Under the pieces are notes generated by a model. That model did no database searches, was not told the origin of the DNA, and saw only the letters and a program-made list of their open reading frames with translations. Positions 33,422-42,137 of a stretch of DNA of 60,940 bases are shown here, in pieces (position 1 is the first letter of the stretch; each line of letters opens with the position of its first letter). A program made the position numbers and the translations under genes. This DNA comes from Frankia sp. R82 (GTDB lineage: Bacteria > Actinomycetota > Actinomycetes > Frankiales > Frankiaceae), in assembly GCF_023716925.1 (NCBI RefSeq), contig NZ_JAMQQG010000005.1:1-60940 (forward strand). Reading direction: 5' to 3'.

Positions 33422-34297
33422 GTGACGGAACAATCAGAAGTGGTGACCTGCGCGTTGACGCGGCGACGGGCCCTGCGCGGTGCGGGGCTGGCCGCAGCCG
33501 CAGCACTGCTCGTCGCGGGTACGGCGACCAGCGCGTCCGCAGTGGCGGACGGCATCACGGCGCAACCCGGTCAGTACGGCTATGCCGTCCGGTTGACGAT
33601 GACGAACATTCCGAACCTGGACGGAGGCCACTACGACAGTGCCTGCAGCGCGGCACTGATCGCCCCGAGCTGGCTCATCACCGCCGGCCACTGCTTCCAT
33701 GACGTCTACCGTCATCCGGTGAGCGGGCCGGTGCCCTACCCGACGACAGCGACGATCGGACGGGTCGATGCCAGCGACCCCAGCCAGGGCGGTCACGATG
33801 TCGCTGTGGTGGCCGCGGTGCAGTCACCGGGCCGCGACATCGCGCTGGCGCACCTGGCCGAGCCGGTCGACGACGTCACGCCACTTGCACTTGACCCGGC
33901 CGCGCCGCACCTCGGCGACATTCTGCGGATCGCCGGCTGGGGGGCCCTGCGCGGTAACCATCCGGTTCCGCAGACCCACCTGCAGACCGGTCAGGTCCAG
34001 ATCAGCGGGATTGCCCCCACCACCGTCGCCGTCCGGGGTCGTGCGCCACGGTGGACCACCAGCGCCTGCCCGTACGACTCCGGCGCGCCCTATGTGCGTG
34101 AGTCCGCCACTGGCGAACCCGTTCTGGTCGCGGTGGAAAGCGGCGGTCCGACCTGCCCGCACCCGTTCGACGAGACGGCCTCCCGGATCGGCGTCGGCGG
34201 CGCCTGGATCCGGTCGATCATCGCGGCGCGCGACCACTCGGCCGCCTCGGCCGAGCTCGGTCAGCCTGACCAGCCTGGCCAACCGGTGCAGCCCTGA
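33422..34297 (+). CDS. Secreted trypsin-like serine protease (S1)
   Basis: The product is a 291-residue protein starting at GTG. The Tat-like signal (ALTRRRALRGAGLAAAAALL, then VAGTATSASA) is followed by the protease domain. The catalytic triad reads His90 in WLITAGHCFHD, Asp139 in GRDIALAHLAEP, and Ser220 in ACPYDSGAPYV, where the canonical G-D-S-G-G-P is Y-D-S-G-A-P. Cysteines at the active-site His and elsewhere (SACSAAL, GPTCPHPF) suggest disulfides. The C-terminal tail repeats QPDQPGQP. The change at the oxyanion Gly positions could alter specificity. Substrate unknown. Confidence 0.88.
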   Translation: MTEQSEVVTCALTRRRALRGAGLAAAAALLVAGTATSASAVADGITAQPGQYGYAVRLTMTNIPNLDGGHYDSACSAALIAPSWLITAGHCFHDVYRHPVSGPVPYPTTATIGRVDASDPSQGGHDVAVVAAVQSPGRDIALAHLAEPVDDVTPLALDPAAPHLGDILRIAGWGALRGNHPVPQTHLQTGQVQISGIAPTTVAVRGRAPRWTTSACPYDSGAPYVRESATGEPVLVAVESGGPTCPHPFDETASRIGVGGAWIRSIIAARDHSAASAELGQPDQPGQPVQP

Positions 34298-34585
34298 CCG
34301 GGCCCACCTGACGTCCACATAACGATGAGCGGAAAGTGCCGGCCCGACCGCCGTTACTGACATGCCCTCGGGTGGGCTGGCGACCGTCACCGACACGGCG
34401 CAAGCCCCTTGCTCGGCTCAGCCCTCAAGGTAGGTGAGGACGGCGAGCACCACGGTCGGTCGGCCCACGGCGGACGGTCAGCCCTTCCCGCACCGCGACG
34501 GACGGCGCCGACTCCACCGGAGCGGGTAGGCCTGGGTCTGCCTCGTGCCGACCTGACGCGCCGGAACCGCGGATCGCGGTGATCG
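34298..34585. other. Convergent intergenic region
   Basis: This is about 290 bp between the protease and MarR stops. No coding potential or strong terminator was recognised. Confidence 0.4.
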
Positions 34586-35059
34586 TCAGCGGGTCGCGTG
34601 GTGATGGTCCAGGCGTTGCAGGAGGCGGACGAGATCGAGGCGCTCCGTGGGGCTGAGCGGGGCGAGGAGCTCGTCCTGGGCCTCGTCGACCAGGCGGTCG
34701 AGCAGGTCCAGCCGGGTGGCGCCGGCCTCGGTCAGGGTGACGATGTTGCGTCGCCGATCGTCGGGGTCGGGCAGGCGCTGCACCTGTCCGGCCGCGGTCA
34801 GGGCAGCCAGGACGGCGACCATGTCGCTGCGGTGGATACCGGTGCGATCGCTGAGCGCGGCCTGGCTCGCCGGGCCGGCATCGCGCAGCGTCACCAGGAC
34901 GGCGTACTGCCATCGGGTCGCCCCCGCCGCGGTGAGCCGCGCGTTCGAGATCCGGTCCGCATGCAGGGCGCCGCGGCCGAGCAGACGGCTGGCCAGGGAA
35001 CGCAGCCGCGGTGGCACGGCCGCGGGGTCGGCCCGCGCGTGGCGGTCACGCTCCGGCAT
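34586..35059 (-). CDS. MarR family transcriptional regulator
   Basis: The product is a 157-residue protein from ATG 35059. The dimerisation helices flank a winged helix: TRWQYAVLVTLRDAGPASQA, then LSDRTGIHRSDMVAVLAALT, then the wing VQRLPDPDDRRRNIVTLTEA. MarR proteins usually repress and respond to phenolic or other small ligands. It is divergent from an epoxide hydrolase gene and shares with it a strong 30-bp dyad (35114-35143), so that gene is its likely target. Confidence 0.93.
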   Translation of the reverse strand: MPERDRHARADPAAVPPRLRSLASRLLGRGALHADRISNARLTAAGATRWQYAVLVTLRDAGPASQAALSDRTGIHRSDMVAVLAALTAAGQVQRLPDPDDRRRNIVTLTEAGATRLDLLDRLVDEAQDELLAPLSPTERLDLVRLLQRLDHHHATR

Positions 35060-35086
35060 GCATCACAGTCTAGGCCGCCCGCGACC

Positions 35087-35115
35087 TTGTGTTGGGAGCC
35101 CTAACGACTTATCGT
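35087..35115 (+). promoter_or_regulatory. Promoter of the epoxide hydrolase gene
   Basis: TTGTGT (35087-35092) and TATCGT (35110-35115) are separated by 17 bp. The -10 box abuts the MarR dyad, which would cover the transcription start. Confidence 0.6.
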
Positions 35116-35143
35116 TCGCCTCACTAACGTTAGGGAGGCGAAC
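35114..35143. promoter_or_regulatory. MarR operator: 30-bp near-perfect palindrome overlapping the ribosome binding site
   Basis: Arms GTTCGCCTC (35114-35122) and GAGGCGAAC (35135-35143) flank the inner dyad CTAACGTTAG. A single symmetric pair (A/G) is mismatched. GGGAGG within the right arm is the Shine-Dalgarno of the epoxide hydrolase, so the same sequence can act as DNA operator and fold in the mRNA. A CCCTAACGA half site precedes it at 35099. Confidence 0.85.
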
Positions 35144-35148
35144 ATATT

Positions 35149-36288
35149 ATGATCGAACCGTTCCGGATCGCCGTGCCGCAGTCCGACCTCGACGATCTGC
35201 ACACCCGCCTGGACCGCACCCGCTGGCCGCACGAGCTGTCGGACGTGGGCGACACGTTCGGCCTGCCGCTGGCCCGCGTCCGCGAACTCGCCGACCGCTG
35301 GCGACACGGCTACGACTGGCGGACGGCCGAGGCCGAACTGAACAGCCATCCACAGTTCGTCACCGAGATCGACGGTCAGCCCGTCCACTTCCTGCATGTG
35401 CGCAGCCCACGGCCGGACGCGCTCCCGCTGCTGCTCACCCACGGCTGGCCCGGGTCGATCGTGGAGTTCCTCGACGTGCTCGGGCCGCTGTCCGCCGACT
35501 TTCACCTCGTCGTCCCGTCCATCCCCGGGTGGGGCTTCTCCGGGCCGACCCGTGCGCGCGGCTGGGATGTCGATCGGGTCGCGCGAGCGTTCGCCGAGCT
35601 CATGCGTCGGCTGGGCTACGACCGGTACGGGGCGCACGGCGGCGACTGGGGCGCGGCGGTGTCCCGGGCGCTGTCCCAGCACGACGTCGAGCACGTCGTC
35701 GCCATCCATCTCACCTACCTGCCGACCCCACCGCAGCCCGGCGATCCCGACCGGGCCCAGCTGTCGACGCAGGACCAGGGCCGGCTCGCCGGGATCGAGT
35801 CCTACCAGCGCCACCAGCCGGCCGTCCGGTCGTTCAACGCCACCCGGCCGCAGACCCCGGCCTACGCCCTGACCGACTCACCCGTCGGCCTGCTCGCCTG
35901 GCTGCTCGACCCGATGACGATGTGGGCCGCCGTGGACTTCCCGATCAGCCCTGACCGGGTGCTCACCAACGTCACCCTGCTCTGGCTCACCGGCACCGGT
36001 GGGACGGTTGCCCGCCTGCACCGGGAGTCCGGCGGCCCGGCCTCGTGGCGGACGGTGCAGCCGGTCGGCGTCCTCGTGCTGCCCGAGGACATTACCCTGC
36101 CCGTCCGCCAACTCGCCGAGCGGCGCCTGCCGATCGTCCACTGGACCGAGGCCGACCGCGGCGGCCATTTCCCCGGCCTGGAAGTCCCCGACCTGCTCGT
36201 CGCGGACCTCCGAGCCTTCTTCTCCAGCGTGTCCGCGTCCGCCTCCGCGTCCGCCTCCGCATCCACCTCCGCGTCCGTCGATGGCTGA
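35149..36288 (+). CDS. Epoxide hydrolase (EHN-type alpha/beta hydrolase)
   Basis: The product is a 379-residue protein. The N-terminal EHN region (PFRIAVPQSDLDDLHTRLDR; LNSHPQFVTEIDGQPVHFLH) precedes the hydrolase core. Its motifs are LLLTHGWPGSIVEFLDVLG (HGWP oxyanion), the nucleophile loop YGAHGGDWGAAVSRAL (Asp), and the His loop WTEADRGGHFPGLEVPDLL. Lid tyrosines lie in FDATRPQT-like FNATRPQTPAYAL and TLLWLTGTGG. It hydrolyses epoxides to diols. The C-terminal 16 residues are a Ser/Ala repeat encoded by an imperfect 12-bp tandem repeat. It is the presumed target of the divergent MarR regulator. Confidence 0.92.
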   Translation: MIEPFRIAVPQSDLDDLHTRLDRTRWPHELSDVGDTFGLPLARVRELADRWRHGYDWRTAEAELNSHPQFVTEIDGQPVHFLHVRSPRPDALPLLLTHGWPGSIVEFLDVLGPLSADFHLVVPSIPGWGFSGPTRARGWDVDRVARAFAELMRRLGYDRYGAHGGDWGAAVSRALSQHDVEHVVAIHLTYLPTPPQPGDPDRAQLSTQDQGRLAGIESYQRHQPAVRSFNATRPQTPAYALTDSPVGLLAWLLDPMTMWAAVDFPISPDRVLTNVTLLWLTGTGGTVARLHRESGGPASWRTVQPVGVLVLPEDITLPVRQLAERRLPIVHWTEADRGGHFPGLEVPDLLVADLRAFFSSVSASASASASASTSASVDG

Positions 36289-36317
36289 TTCACCAGGAAG
36301 GCCATGCCACGTCCCCT

Positions 36318-36374
36318 CATGTGGAGGGTTCTTCAAGGAATCAGGCCCTGAAAACCCGAACAACCCTCCACATG
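36318..36374. terminator. Bidirectional terminator between convergent genes
   Basis: The arms CATGTGGAGGGTT (36318-36330) and AACCCTCCACATG (36362-36374) pair perfectly over 13 bp. The loop contains the smaller palindrome TCAGGCCCTGA. It lies between the epoxide hydrolase and zinc-ribbon gene stops. Confidence 0.8.
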
Positions 36375-36469
36375 CGACCAGCCAGTCCGGCCCGGGATGC
36401 TGGATCCGGTCGCCATCCCCGGGGTCAGGCCGGCCGGACGGACGGGTCTGTCGGCCGGAGTAACTGCTG

Positions 36470-37693
36470 TCACCGGCCGGTGAAGGCGGTGGCGTCGGCG
36501 GGGCTGCCCGAGCCGGTGCCGCGGGTGGCGATGATGACATAGGTGACGATGGCGATGACGATGAGGGCGGCGAGTACCGCGAGGGCGATCTTCGCCCTGC
36601 TCCACGGCCGTTCGCCGTGTACCTCGCCGGTGCGGCCGTTGACCAGTACCTGCCAGGTCCGCCCGGCGTGGATGTAGGTGGCGATCCACACCGGGAGCAG
36701 CATCAGCTTGAAGGTGACGTCGAGGTGGCGGGTGTCGACCGAGGTGACCTGCTGTTCGTCGCCGCCGATGTCGCGCCGGCAGTCCTCGGCGATGACGGGA
36801 GCCATCCGGTTGCGCGCCTCGGTGAAACCGGCCTCCGGCTCGACGTCATAACGCAGCGCGAAATGACCGGCGAGAAACTCCGGCTGGTACGGCGCGGATT
36901 CCGGCAACGGCCACGGCGCGAGGTCGTCAAGCTGTTTTCCGGGCAGGACGGTGCTGGCGGGCACCAGCACGTCGTCGAAGTCGCGGGCGACCGTGCCGTG
37001 CGCCGGGTACCAGCGGGTGCGCTGCACCTGCCGGGTCTGCTGGTTGCCGTCGCCGTCGGTGTAGGTCTCGGTGACGTAGTAGTGCACGCCGCGCTGGCCG
37101 TCGTACTGCGACCGGGTCCGCGAATCGTACGTCCAGTGCGGCAGATAGGTGCTTTTCATCGACTCGGTCTCGGTGACCTTTTTCAGTGCCGAGGGCGCGA
37201 ACCACCGCGACGACGTCCAGCCGCGTACCGCCGTGCGCACGGCGGCGCGGTCGAGGGCGAACGGCAGCACCCCCTCGGGCACGATCTGCCCCGAGGCCGC
37301 CGGGTCGATCACCAGCGGCGCCCCGCAGAACTGGCAGACGCTCGCCGTCTCGTTCGTCTCGGTGCGGGCCGCGCAGCGCTGGCAGACGAACACGTACGCG
37401 CCGATGCTGCCGACCGGCTTGCGGGGCAGTGCGGCCAGATCGGTGTACGCGATCTCGCGGATCTGGCGGGCGGGTGCGGCGATCTGTTGCCGGAACCCGC
37501 AGTACGGGCAGCGCAGGCTCGACTCGCCCGGGGCGAACTCGAGCCGCGCCCCGCAGCCACCGCACGGATAGGTCGTCGCCGCGGCCGGCGTCTGCTGATG
37601 CTGGTCGGCCGGTGTGGACGGTGGGCCGGCCATCGGACCGGGCTGGTCGGTCACCGGGGCACCTCCGACGGTTGGTTCGTCGTTTGACCGCAT
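36470..37693 (-). CDS. TFIIB-type zinc-ribbon membrane protein (YdjG-like)
   Basis: The product is a 407-residue protein from ATG 37693. Two zinc ribbons near residues 40-130 use CGGCGARLEFAPGESSLRC then PYCGFRQ, and CQRCAARTETNETASVCQFC then GAPL. A long soluble domain (YLPHWTYDSRTRSQYDGQRG; VPASTVLPGKQLDDLAPWPL; FAGHFALRYDVEPEAGFTEA) follows. The C-terminus carries a single membrane anchor (AKIALAVLAALIVIAIVTYV, then II). It matches the YdjG-type partner of virion-core/SPFH proteins that accompany PspA-like stress systems in Bacillus. It starts five bases after the upstream SPFH gene stop, so the two are cotranscribed. Confidence 0.82.
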   Translation of the reverse strand: MRSNDEPTVGGAPVTDQPGPMAGPPSTPADQHQQTPAAATTYPCGGCGARLEFAPGESSLRCPYCGFRQQIAAPARQIREIAYTDLAALPRKPVGSIGAYVFVCQRCAARTETNETASVCQFCGAPLVIDPAASGQIVPEGVLPFALDRAAVRTAVRGWTSSRWFAPSALKKVTETESMKSTYLPHWTYDSRTRSQYDGQRGVHYYVTETYTDGDGNQQTRQVQRTRWYPAHGTVARDFDDVLVPASTVLPGKQLDDLAPWPLPESAPYQPEFLAGHFALRYDVEPEAGFTEARNRMAPVIAEDCRRDIGGDEQQVTSVDTRHLDVTFKLMLLPVWIATYIHAGRTWQVLVNGRTGEVHGERPWSRAKIALAVLAALIVIAIVTYVIIATRGTGSGSPADATAFTGR

Positions 37694-37698
37694 CGCCG

Positions 37699-38874
37699 TC
37701 AGCTCTGCGGCGGCAGCGGCGGCGGGACGCTGGCCAACAGCGGCGCCACCTCCGCCACCTGGCCCGCCGGTGTCCACTGCGCCATGCCGGCCTTCCAGAC
37801 CAGCGTGTCATGACGGACATCGCCGCCGGCGACCCGGGCGGCGAGCTGGGTGCGGTCGAACGGCCCGAGCTGCTGGCCGTTGACGCCGACGAACCACTGC
37901 TCGGCGGTCGGCAGCGGCGGTGGTGACCCGGGTGGCCCGGCCGAGGGAGCGGGTGGCTGGCTCTGGGGCTGTGGGGCGGCCGGTGGCTGCCCGTACTGCT
38001 GCTGACCACCGGTGGGACCGGTACCGCCGGTGGCCCCCGCGGCGCGCTGACCCAGGGCCATCCCGAGGCCGATGCCGAGGCCCTCGCCGGCTCCACCCTG
38101 GTTGCGGGCGGCGGCCTCGATGGCCTGCGCGGTCTGGAACTGGGTGTACTGGTCGAGGTTGCCGACGATGCCCATCTGGCTGCGCCGGTCGATCGCGGCC
38201 TCGACCTCGGGTGGCAGCGAGATGTTCTCGATGACGAAGGTCGGGATCGCCAGTCCCACCGGGGCCAGTTCCTTGCTCAGCGCCGCGGCCAGCGCGTTCC
38301 CGATCGTGCCCTGCTGGGTGGCGAGGTCGAGCATCGGCACGCCCGCCGTCGCCAGCGCCGTCCCGAGCCGCCCGACGATGAGCTGGCGCAGGTACTCGGC
38401 CACCTCCTCGGTGCGAAACTGCGGGTCGGTGCCGGCGAGCTCGCGCAGCAGCGCGGGCGGGTCGACCACCCGCATCGCGAACGCGCCGAACGCGCGCAGC
38501 CGGACCATGCCGAACTCCCGGTCCCGGACGATGACCGGATTCTGCGTGCCCCACTTCAGCTCGGTGAACTGCCGGGTGCTGACGAAGTACACCTCGGCCT
38601 TGAACGGCGAGTCGAAGCCGTACTTCCAGCCCTTGAGGGTGGACAGGATCGGCATGTTCTGGGTCTTGAGGGTGTACATCCCGGGGGTGAACGAGTCGGC
38701 GACCTGACCCTCGTTGACGAACACCGCCGCCTGGGACTCCCGGACGGTGAGCTTGGCGCCCATCTTGATCTCGTTCTCGTAGCGCGGGAAGCGCCAGACG
38801 ATCGTGTCGCGGCTGTCATCGGTCCACTCGATGATGTCGATGAACTCGCCGCGGATCCGGTCGAAGATGCCCAC
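37699..38874 (-). CDS. SPFH / virion core-like protein with C-terminal GYF_2 domain (YdjI-like)
   Basis: The product is 391 residues from GTG 38874 (GGGGAGG upstream). The N-terminal SPFH domain (VGIFDRIRGEFIDIIEWTDD; GAKLTVRESQAAVFVNEGQV; VRDREFGMVRLRAFGAFAMR) fits the 'virion core protein' annotation of this family. The middle has Gly/Gln/Pro-rich linkers (GATGGTGPTGGQQQYGQPPA), and residues about 335-375 form a GYF_2 domain (WFVGVNGQQLGPFDRTQLAA; VWKAGMAQWTPAG). GYF domains bind proline-rich peptides. Upstream partner PspA is not in the window. Together with the zinc-ribbon anchor it may form a membrane stress scaffold. Confidence 0.85.
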   Translation of the reverse strand: MGIFDRIRGEFIDIIEWTDDSRDTIVWRFPRYENEIKMGAKLTVRESQAAVFVNEGQVADSFTPGMYTLKTQNMPILSTLKGWKYGFDSPFKAEVYFVSTRQFTELKWGTQNPVIVRDREFGMVRLRAFGAFAMRVVDPPALLRELAGTDPQFRTEEVAEYLRQLIVGRLGTALATAGVPMLDLATQQGTIGNALAAALSKELAPVGLAIPTFVIENISLPPEVEAAIDRRSQMGIVGNLDQYTQFQTAQAIEAAARNQGGAGEGLGIGLGMALGQRAAGATGGTGPTGGQQQYGQPPAAPQPQSQPPAPSAGPPGSPPPLPTAEQWFVGVNGQQLGPFDRTQLAARVAGGDVRHDTLVWKAGMAQWTPAGQVAEVAPLLASVPPPLPPQS

Positions 38875-39044
38875 CCGTACCGTCGCCTCCCCGTCGTACC
38901 GCCGCGCCGCGCCGCCAGCCGCCGGGGGCGGTGCCGTCCCTGCAGCCACGACGGAGCCTACGACCTCGGTACGCCTGCCGCGGGAGAGCATCCCGAACCG
39001 GGCATCCCGGACCGGGACATCCCGAAGGAGGGCCGAGCGCGGCG

Positions 39045-40292
39045 TCAGGCCGACCGGCCGGCGCGTTCCGTCTGCCAGACGAACTCGGCCAGGTCCGTCG
39101 CGAAGATGTCGGGGACCTCGAGGGCGGGGAAATGCCCACCGCGGGGTGGCTCGGTGTAGCGGACCAGGTGGCGTGAGCGGGCGACGAAGCTCGTCGGCGG
39201 ACTCACGACCCGCGGGTCGGGAAAGGCGGCGAAGGCGCAGGGGACCTCGATGACTCGGCCGGGTGGCAGCGTGATCGGACCGGTGAAGAACTCCGCATAG
39301 GCCACCAGGGAGCTCGCAACGCTGTCCGAGACGAGATAGATCATGATTTCGGTGATGATGTCGTCCGGGCTCAGCGCGGGCACACCGCCGGTGGCACCCC
39401 GATCGCTCCACAGGTGAAACTTCTCCAGGACCCAGGCGGTGAAGCCGGCCGGGCTGTCCGCCAGCGCCGGCGCAAGCGTGAACGGCGCCGTCAGCTGGAG
39501 CAGGAAATATGCGCCCAGCGGGCCGGAGTTGAGGTCACGTTCCCGCTGGACGAACGCGGCCTCCTCGGCGGAGGGATCCTCGATACCGGTCAGGCCGCTG
39601 CCCAGCGGCGCCCCGTCGTGGCGGACGCCGAGCAGCGTGGTGTGCAGGCCGGCACAGTGGTCCGGATGGTCGAACGCCATCCACTCGGCGATCGGTGCGC
39701 CCTGATCCCCACCATGGACGTAGTACCTCTTCTCCCCGAGGACCTCGGTCAACAGCCGGTGGAACAGCTGCCCGGCTGCCCGTAGGCCGAGCGGGGCGGG
39801 CGCGAGCGTGGAGAAACCGTAGCCGGGCAGCGACGGAACAATGACGGTCAGCCCGTCCTCGGGGTCACCGCCGAAAAGCTCCGGGTGGGCGAGCCGCCGG
39901 ATCACAGCGCGAAACGTCGCGAACGAACTCGGCCAACCATGCAGCAACAGCACCGTCGCCGGGGCGCTGCCGGAGCCGGGCTCCCGCAGAAAGTGCAGCT
40001 CGACACCGTCGATGAGGCCGGTGTACTGGGCGAAGGCATTGAGATCACGTTCGTGCTGGCGCCAGTCGTAGGTGGTGAGCCAGTGCTGCGTGAGTGCCTC
40101 AAGAGCCGCCGGATCGGTGCCAAGGAGCCATCCGGGTCGCTGTCCGGCCCGTGGTGACAGGGCTGCCGGCCCGACCTCGGTGAGGCGTCGGCGGATCTGC
40201 TCCAGAGCGCTGTCCGGTGTCTCGAGCCGGAACCGCGTCAGCTGTCGGGTCAGCCGGTCTGGTTCCTGCCCTGCTGGTGCTGGTGTTGGCAT
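39045..40292 (-). CDS. Epoxide hydrolase (EHN-type), second copy
   Basis: The product is 415 residues from ATG 40292 (GGAAGGA seven bases upstream). The EHN part (LTRQLTRFRLETPDSALEQI) is followed by LLLHGWPSSFATFRAVIRRL, the nucleophile loop VHGGDQGAPIAEWMAFDHPD (Asp in G-G-D-Q), a long lid with VQRERDLNSGPLGAYFLLQL, and the His loop RYTEPPRGGHFPALEVPDIF. It differs clearly from the epoxide hydrolase at 35149 (GGDQ versus GGDW), so it is not a recent duplicate. It is divergent from a CGNR regulator, with a dyad between them. Confidence 0.92.
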   Translation of the reverse strand: MPTPAPAGQEPDRLTRQLTRFRLETPDSALEQIRRRLTEVGPAALSPRAGQRPGWLLGTDPAALEALTQHWLTTYDWRQHERDLNAFAQYTGLIDGVELHFLREPGSGSAPATVLLLHGWPSSFATFRAVIRRLAHPELFGGDPEDGLTVIVPSLPGYGFSTLAPAPLGLRAAGQLFHRLLTEVLGEKRYYVHGGDQGAPIAEWMAFDHPDHCAGLHTTLLGVRHDGAPLGSGLTGIEDPSAEEAAFVQRERDLNSGPLGAYFLLQLTAPFTLAPALADSPAGFTAWVLEKFHLWSDRGATGGVPALSPDDIITEIMIYLVSDSVASSLVAYAEFFTGPITLPPGRVIEVPCAFAAFPDPRVVSPPTSFVARSRHLVRYTEPPRGGHFPALEVPDIFATDLAEFVWQTERAGRSA

Positions 40293-40336
40293 CCCGGTCC
40301 TTCCGTCTGGCGATCCACCGACCGCCGCCGTCCAGG

Positions 40337-40368
40337 TCGACACCACTTATAGCATTTAATGGTGTCGA
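40337..40368. promoter_or_regulatory. Dyad between epoxide hydrolase 2 and CGNR gene
   Basis: TCGACACCA (40337-40345) and TGGTGTCGA (40360-40368) form a perfect 9-bp inverted repeat around an AT-rich 14-bp spacer with TATAG, which is suited to a -10 box. An ATG inside the right arm (40359) is therefore unlikely to be the CGNR start. It is the probable operator of the CGNR regulator. Confidence 0.78.
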
Positions 40369-40397
40369 ACGTCGCGGCCTGGTTCACTGGTGGGGAC

Positions 40398-40997
40398 ATG
40401 GATCCGATGGAGGCCTGGTCGTCGCACTACGGTGCGCCGCGAGCGCTGCATGTGCTGGGGGCGTTCCTCAACTCCGTGGACGAGCGGAGCTTCGGTGCCC
40501 ACCGCCCGCACGAGGAGCTCACGGAGCCGGCGGCGCTGGGCCGCTGGCTGGTGGCGCACGGCCTCCTGCCGGCTGCCGCGACCGAGACCGTGACCGTGAC
40601 CGACGCCGCGTTCGCGGATGCGCTGCGCCTGCGCGCGGCGTTGCGGGCGGCTGCCGCGGCCAACCAGCCGGGCACGCAGCCGGCGGTGGAGACCGTCGAG
40701 CTGGGGGAAGCGGCCGACCGTCTCGCGCTGTGGGCCCGGCCGGGTCCCCGCGGCGTCGACCTCGAACCCGCCGATGGCAGTGAGATCACCCAGGCGCTGA
40801 CGCGGCTCGTGATCGCCGCGGCCCTGGCCACGGCCGATGGCACCTGGCAGCGGGTGAAGATGTGCGCGGCGCCGGACTGCCGCGTCGTCTTCTACGACGT
40901 CTCCAGGCCCCGGACCGGGCGCTGGTGCGCAACCGCGGTCTGCGGCAACCGGACCAAGACCCGCCGTTACCGACAGCGCACCGCATCGCCATCCTGA
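40398..40997 (+). CDS. CGNR zinc-finger (ABATE domain) regulator
   Basis: The product is about 199 residues. The ABATE-like N-terminal domain (LHVLGAFLNSVDERSFGAHR; ADALRLRAALRAAAAANQP) leads to the C-terminal CGNR zinc finger CAAPDCRVVFYDVSRPRTGR, then WCATAVCGNRTKTRRYRQR. The four metal ligands are three Cys of this block plus the final CGNR Cys. These proteins are stress-linked transcriptional regulators. The start is not certain: ATG 40398 or ATG 40407 (GGGGAC upstream) both fit, and an ATG at 40359 lies in the operator. It is divergent from epoxide hydrolase 2, which it probably regulates. Confidence 0.87.
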   Translation: MDPMEAWSSHYGAPRALHVLGAFLNSVDERSFGAHRPHEELTEPAALGRWLVAHGLLPAAATETVTVTDAAFADALRLRAALRAAAAANQPGTQPAVETVELGEAADRLALWARPGPRGVDLEPADGSEITQALTRLVIAAALATADGTWQRVKMCAAPDCRVVFYDVSRPRTGRWCATAVCGNRTKTRRYRQRTASPS

Positions 40998-41082
40998 CCG
41001 AACTCGGCCCGCGGGAGCCTCCCACCGCATCGAACGTGATCCTGCGCCGGCATCGTCGTACCGGCGCAGGACGGCGGCGGCC

Positions 41083-42054
41083 TCAGCCCTCGGCAGGTGT
41101 GACGCGCTGGAACAGCGCGGCCAGGCGGGTCCGGCCCGTGGTGGACAGCCAGGTGTCGAACGTCTGGACCGCCGGATGCAGGGCACGGGTCAGGGCGAGG
41201 TCGGCGCCGTAACCGCCGGTGTCGTTCAGGAAGGCGGCGACCTCCGCGACGTCGGCGCTCAGCCCACGGACCGCCTCGATCGGGACCTGCGTGTAGCTGA
41301 TGTCGTGCCCGGTGGCGACGCCGAGCGCCCGGGCCGTCTGCGCCGGCCGCAGGGCATCGCCCGCGATCGCGAGGGCGTGACCCTGGTAGTGCACGGGGTC
41401 GGCGAAGGCGAGCGCCACGAAGACGCCGATGTCGTCCACGGCGATCAGCTGCTCGGGGACATCCGGGGCGAACGGGGTGGCCAGGGTGCCGGTCTGCACG
41501 CCGAAGGCCGGGTCGGCGTAGTTCTCCATGAAGGAGACCGGCCGCAGAATCGTCGTCGGAACTCCCAGCCCGCCGAGGTGTTTCTCGATCGCCCGTTTGC
41601 TGGCGAACGCCCGGCCGCCGCCACCGCGCTCGACTCCGGCCACCGAGGCGTAGACCAGATGCCGGACGCCGGCCGCCGCCGCGGCGTCGCCGACATTGCG
41701 GCCCCGTCGAACCTCGTCGTCGAAGGCGACCGGCGGGCTGCCCAGGGCGCCCTGCTGCACGCTGAACACCCCGTAGGCACCGTCGGCCGCGGCCGAAAGA
41801 GACGAGCGATCATCCAGGTCGCCGGCCACCACCTGCGCGCCGGCCGCGGCGAGGCGCCGCGCGGCGGTCCCCGCGGGATCACGGGTCAGCGCCCGGACCT
41901 GCCATCCGTCGGCAAGCAGCCGGGCGGCAGCGGCCCCGCCCTGCTGGCCGGTGGCTCCCGTCACCAGGATCACCCGTGGGGTTCGCTGTGACGCGGTCGC
42001 GTTTTCGCCGGTCGTCCGGGCCGGGTCGGTTGTCGTCCTGTCATCGTCATGCAC
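41083..42054 (-). CDS. NmrA-like NAD(P)-binding protein
   Basis: The product is 323 residues from GTG 42054. The Rossmann motif ILVTGATGQQGGAAAARLLA occupies residues about 29-48. It continues VVAGDLDDRSSLSAAADGAY, VFSVQQGALG, and VYASVAGVERGGGGRAFASK with the atypical-SDR active-site region. PVSFMENYADPAFGV and the C-terminal substrate lobe follow. Members sense the NAD(P) redox state or reduce carbonyls without the classical Tyr-x3-Lys. It is divergent from the GlxA-type regulator. Confidence 0.9.
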   Translation of the reverse strand: MHDDDRTTTDPARTTGENATASQRTPRVILVTGATGQQGGAAAARLLADGWQVRALTRDPAGTAARRLAAAGAQVVAGDLDDRSSLSAAADGAYGVFSVQQGALGSPPVAFDDEVRRGRNVGDAAAAAGVRHLVYASVAGVERGGGGRAFASKRAIEKHLGGLGVPTTILRPVSFMENYADPAFGVQTGTLATPFAPDVPEQLIAVDDIGVFVALAFADPVHYQGHALAIAGDALRPAQTARALGVATGHDISYTQVPIEAVRGLSADVAEVAAFLNDTGGYGADLALTRALHPAVQTFDTWLSTTGRTRLAALFQRVTPAEG

Positions 42055-42137
42055 GGGAACGAGACTTCCGGACCGGATGGGAACTGTCCGTTGGCCCGAC
42101 AGCCACCTTCCGTGGCATTCGGGCCAATCTTGGGGTC

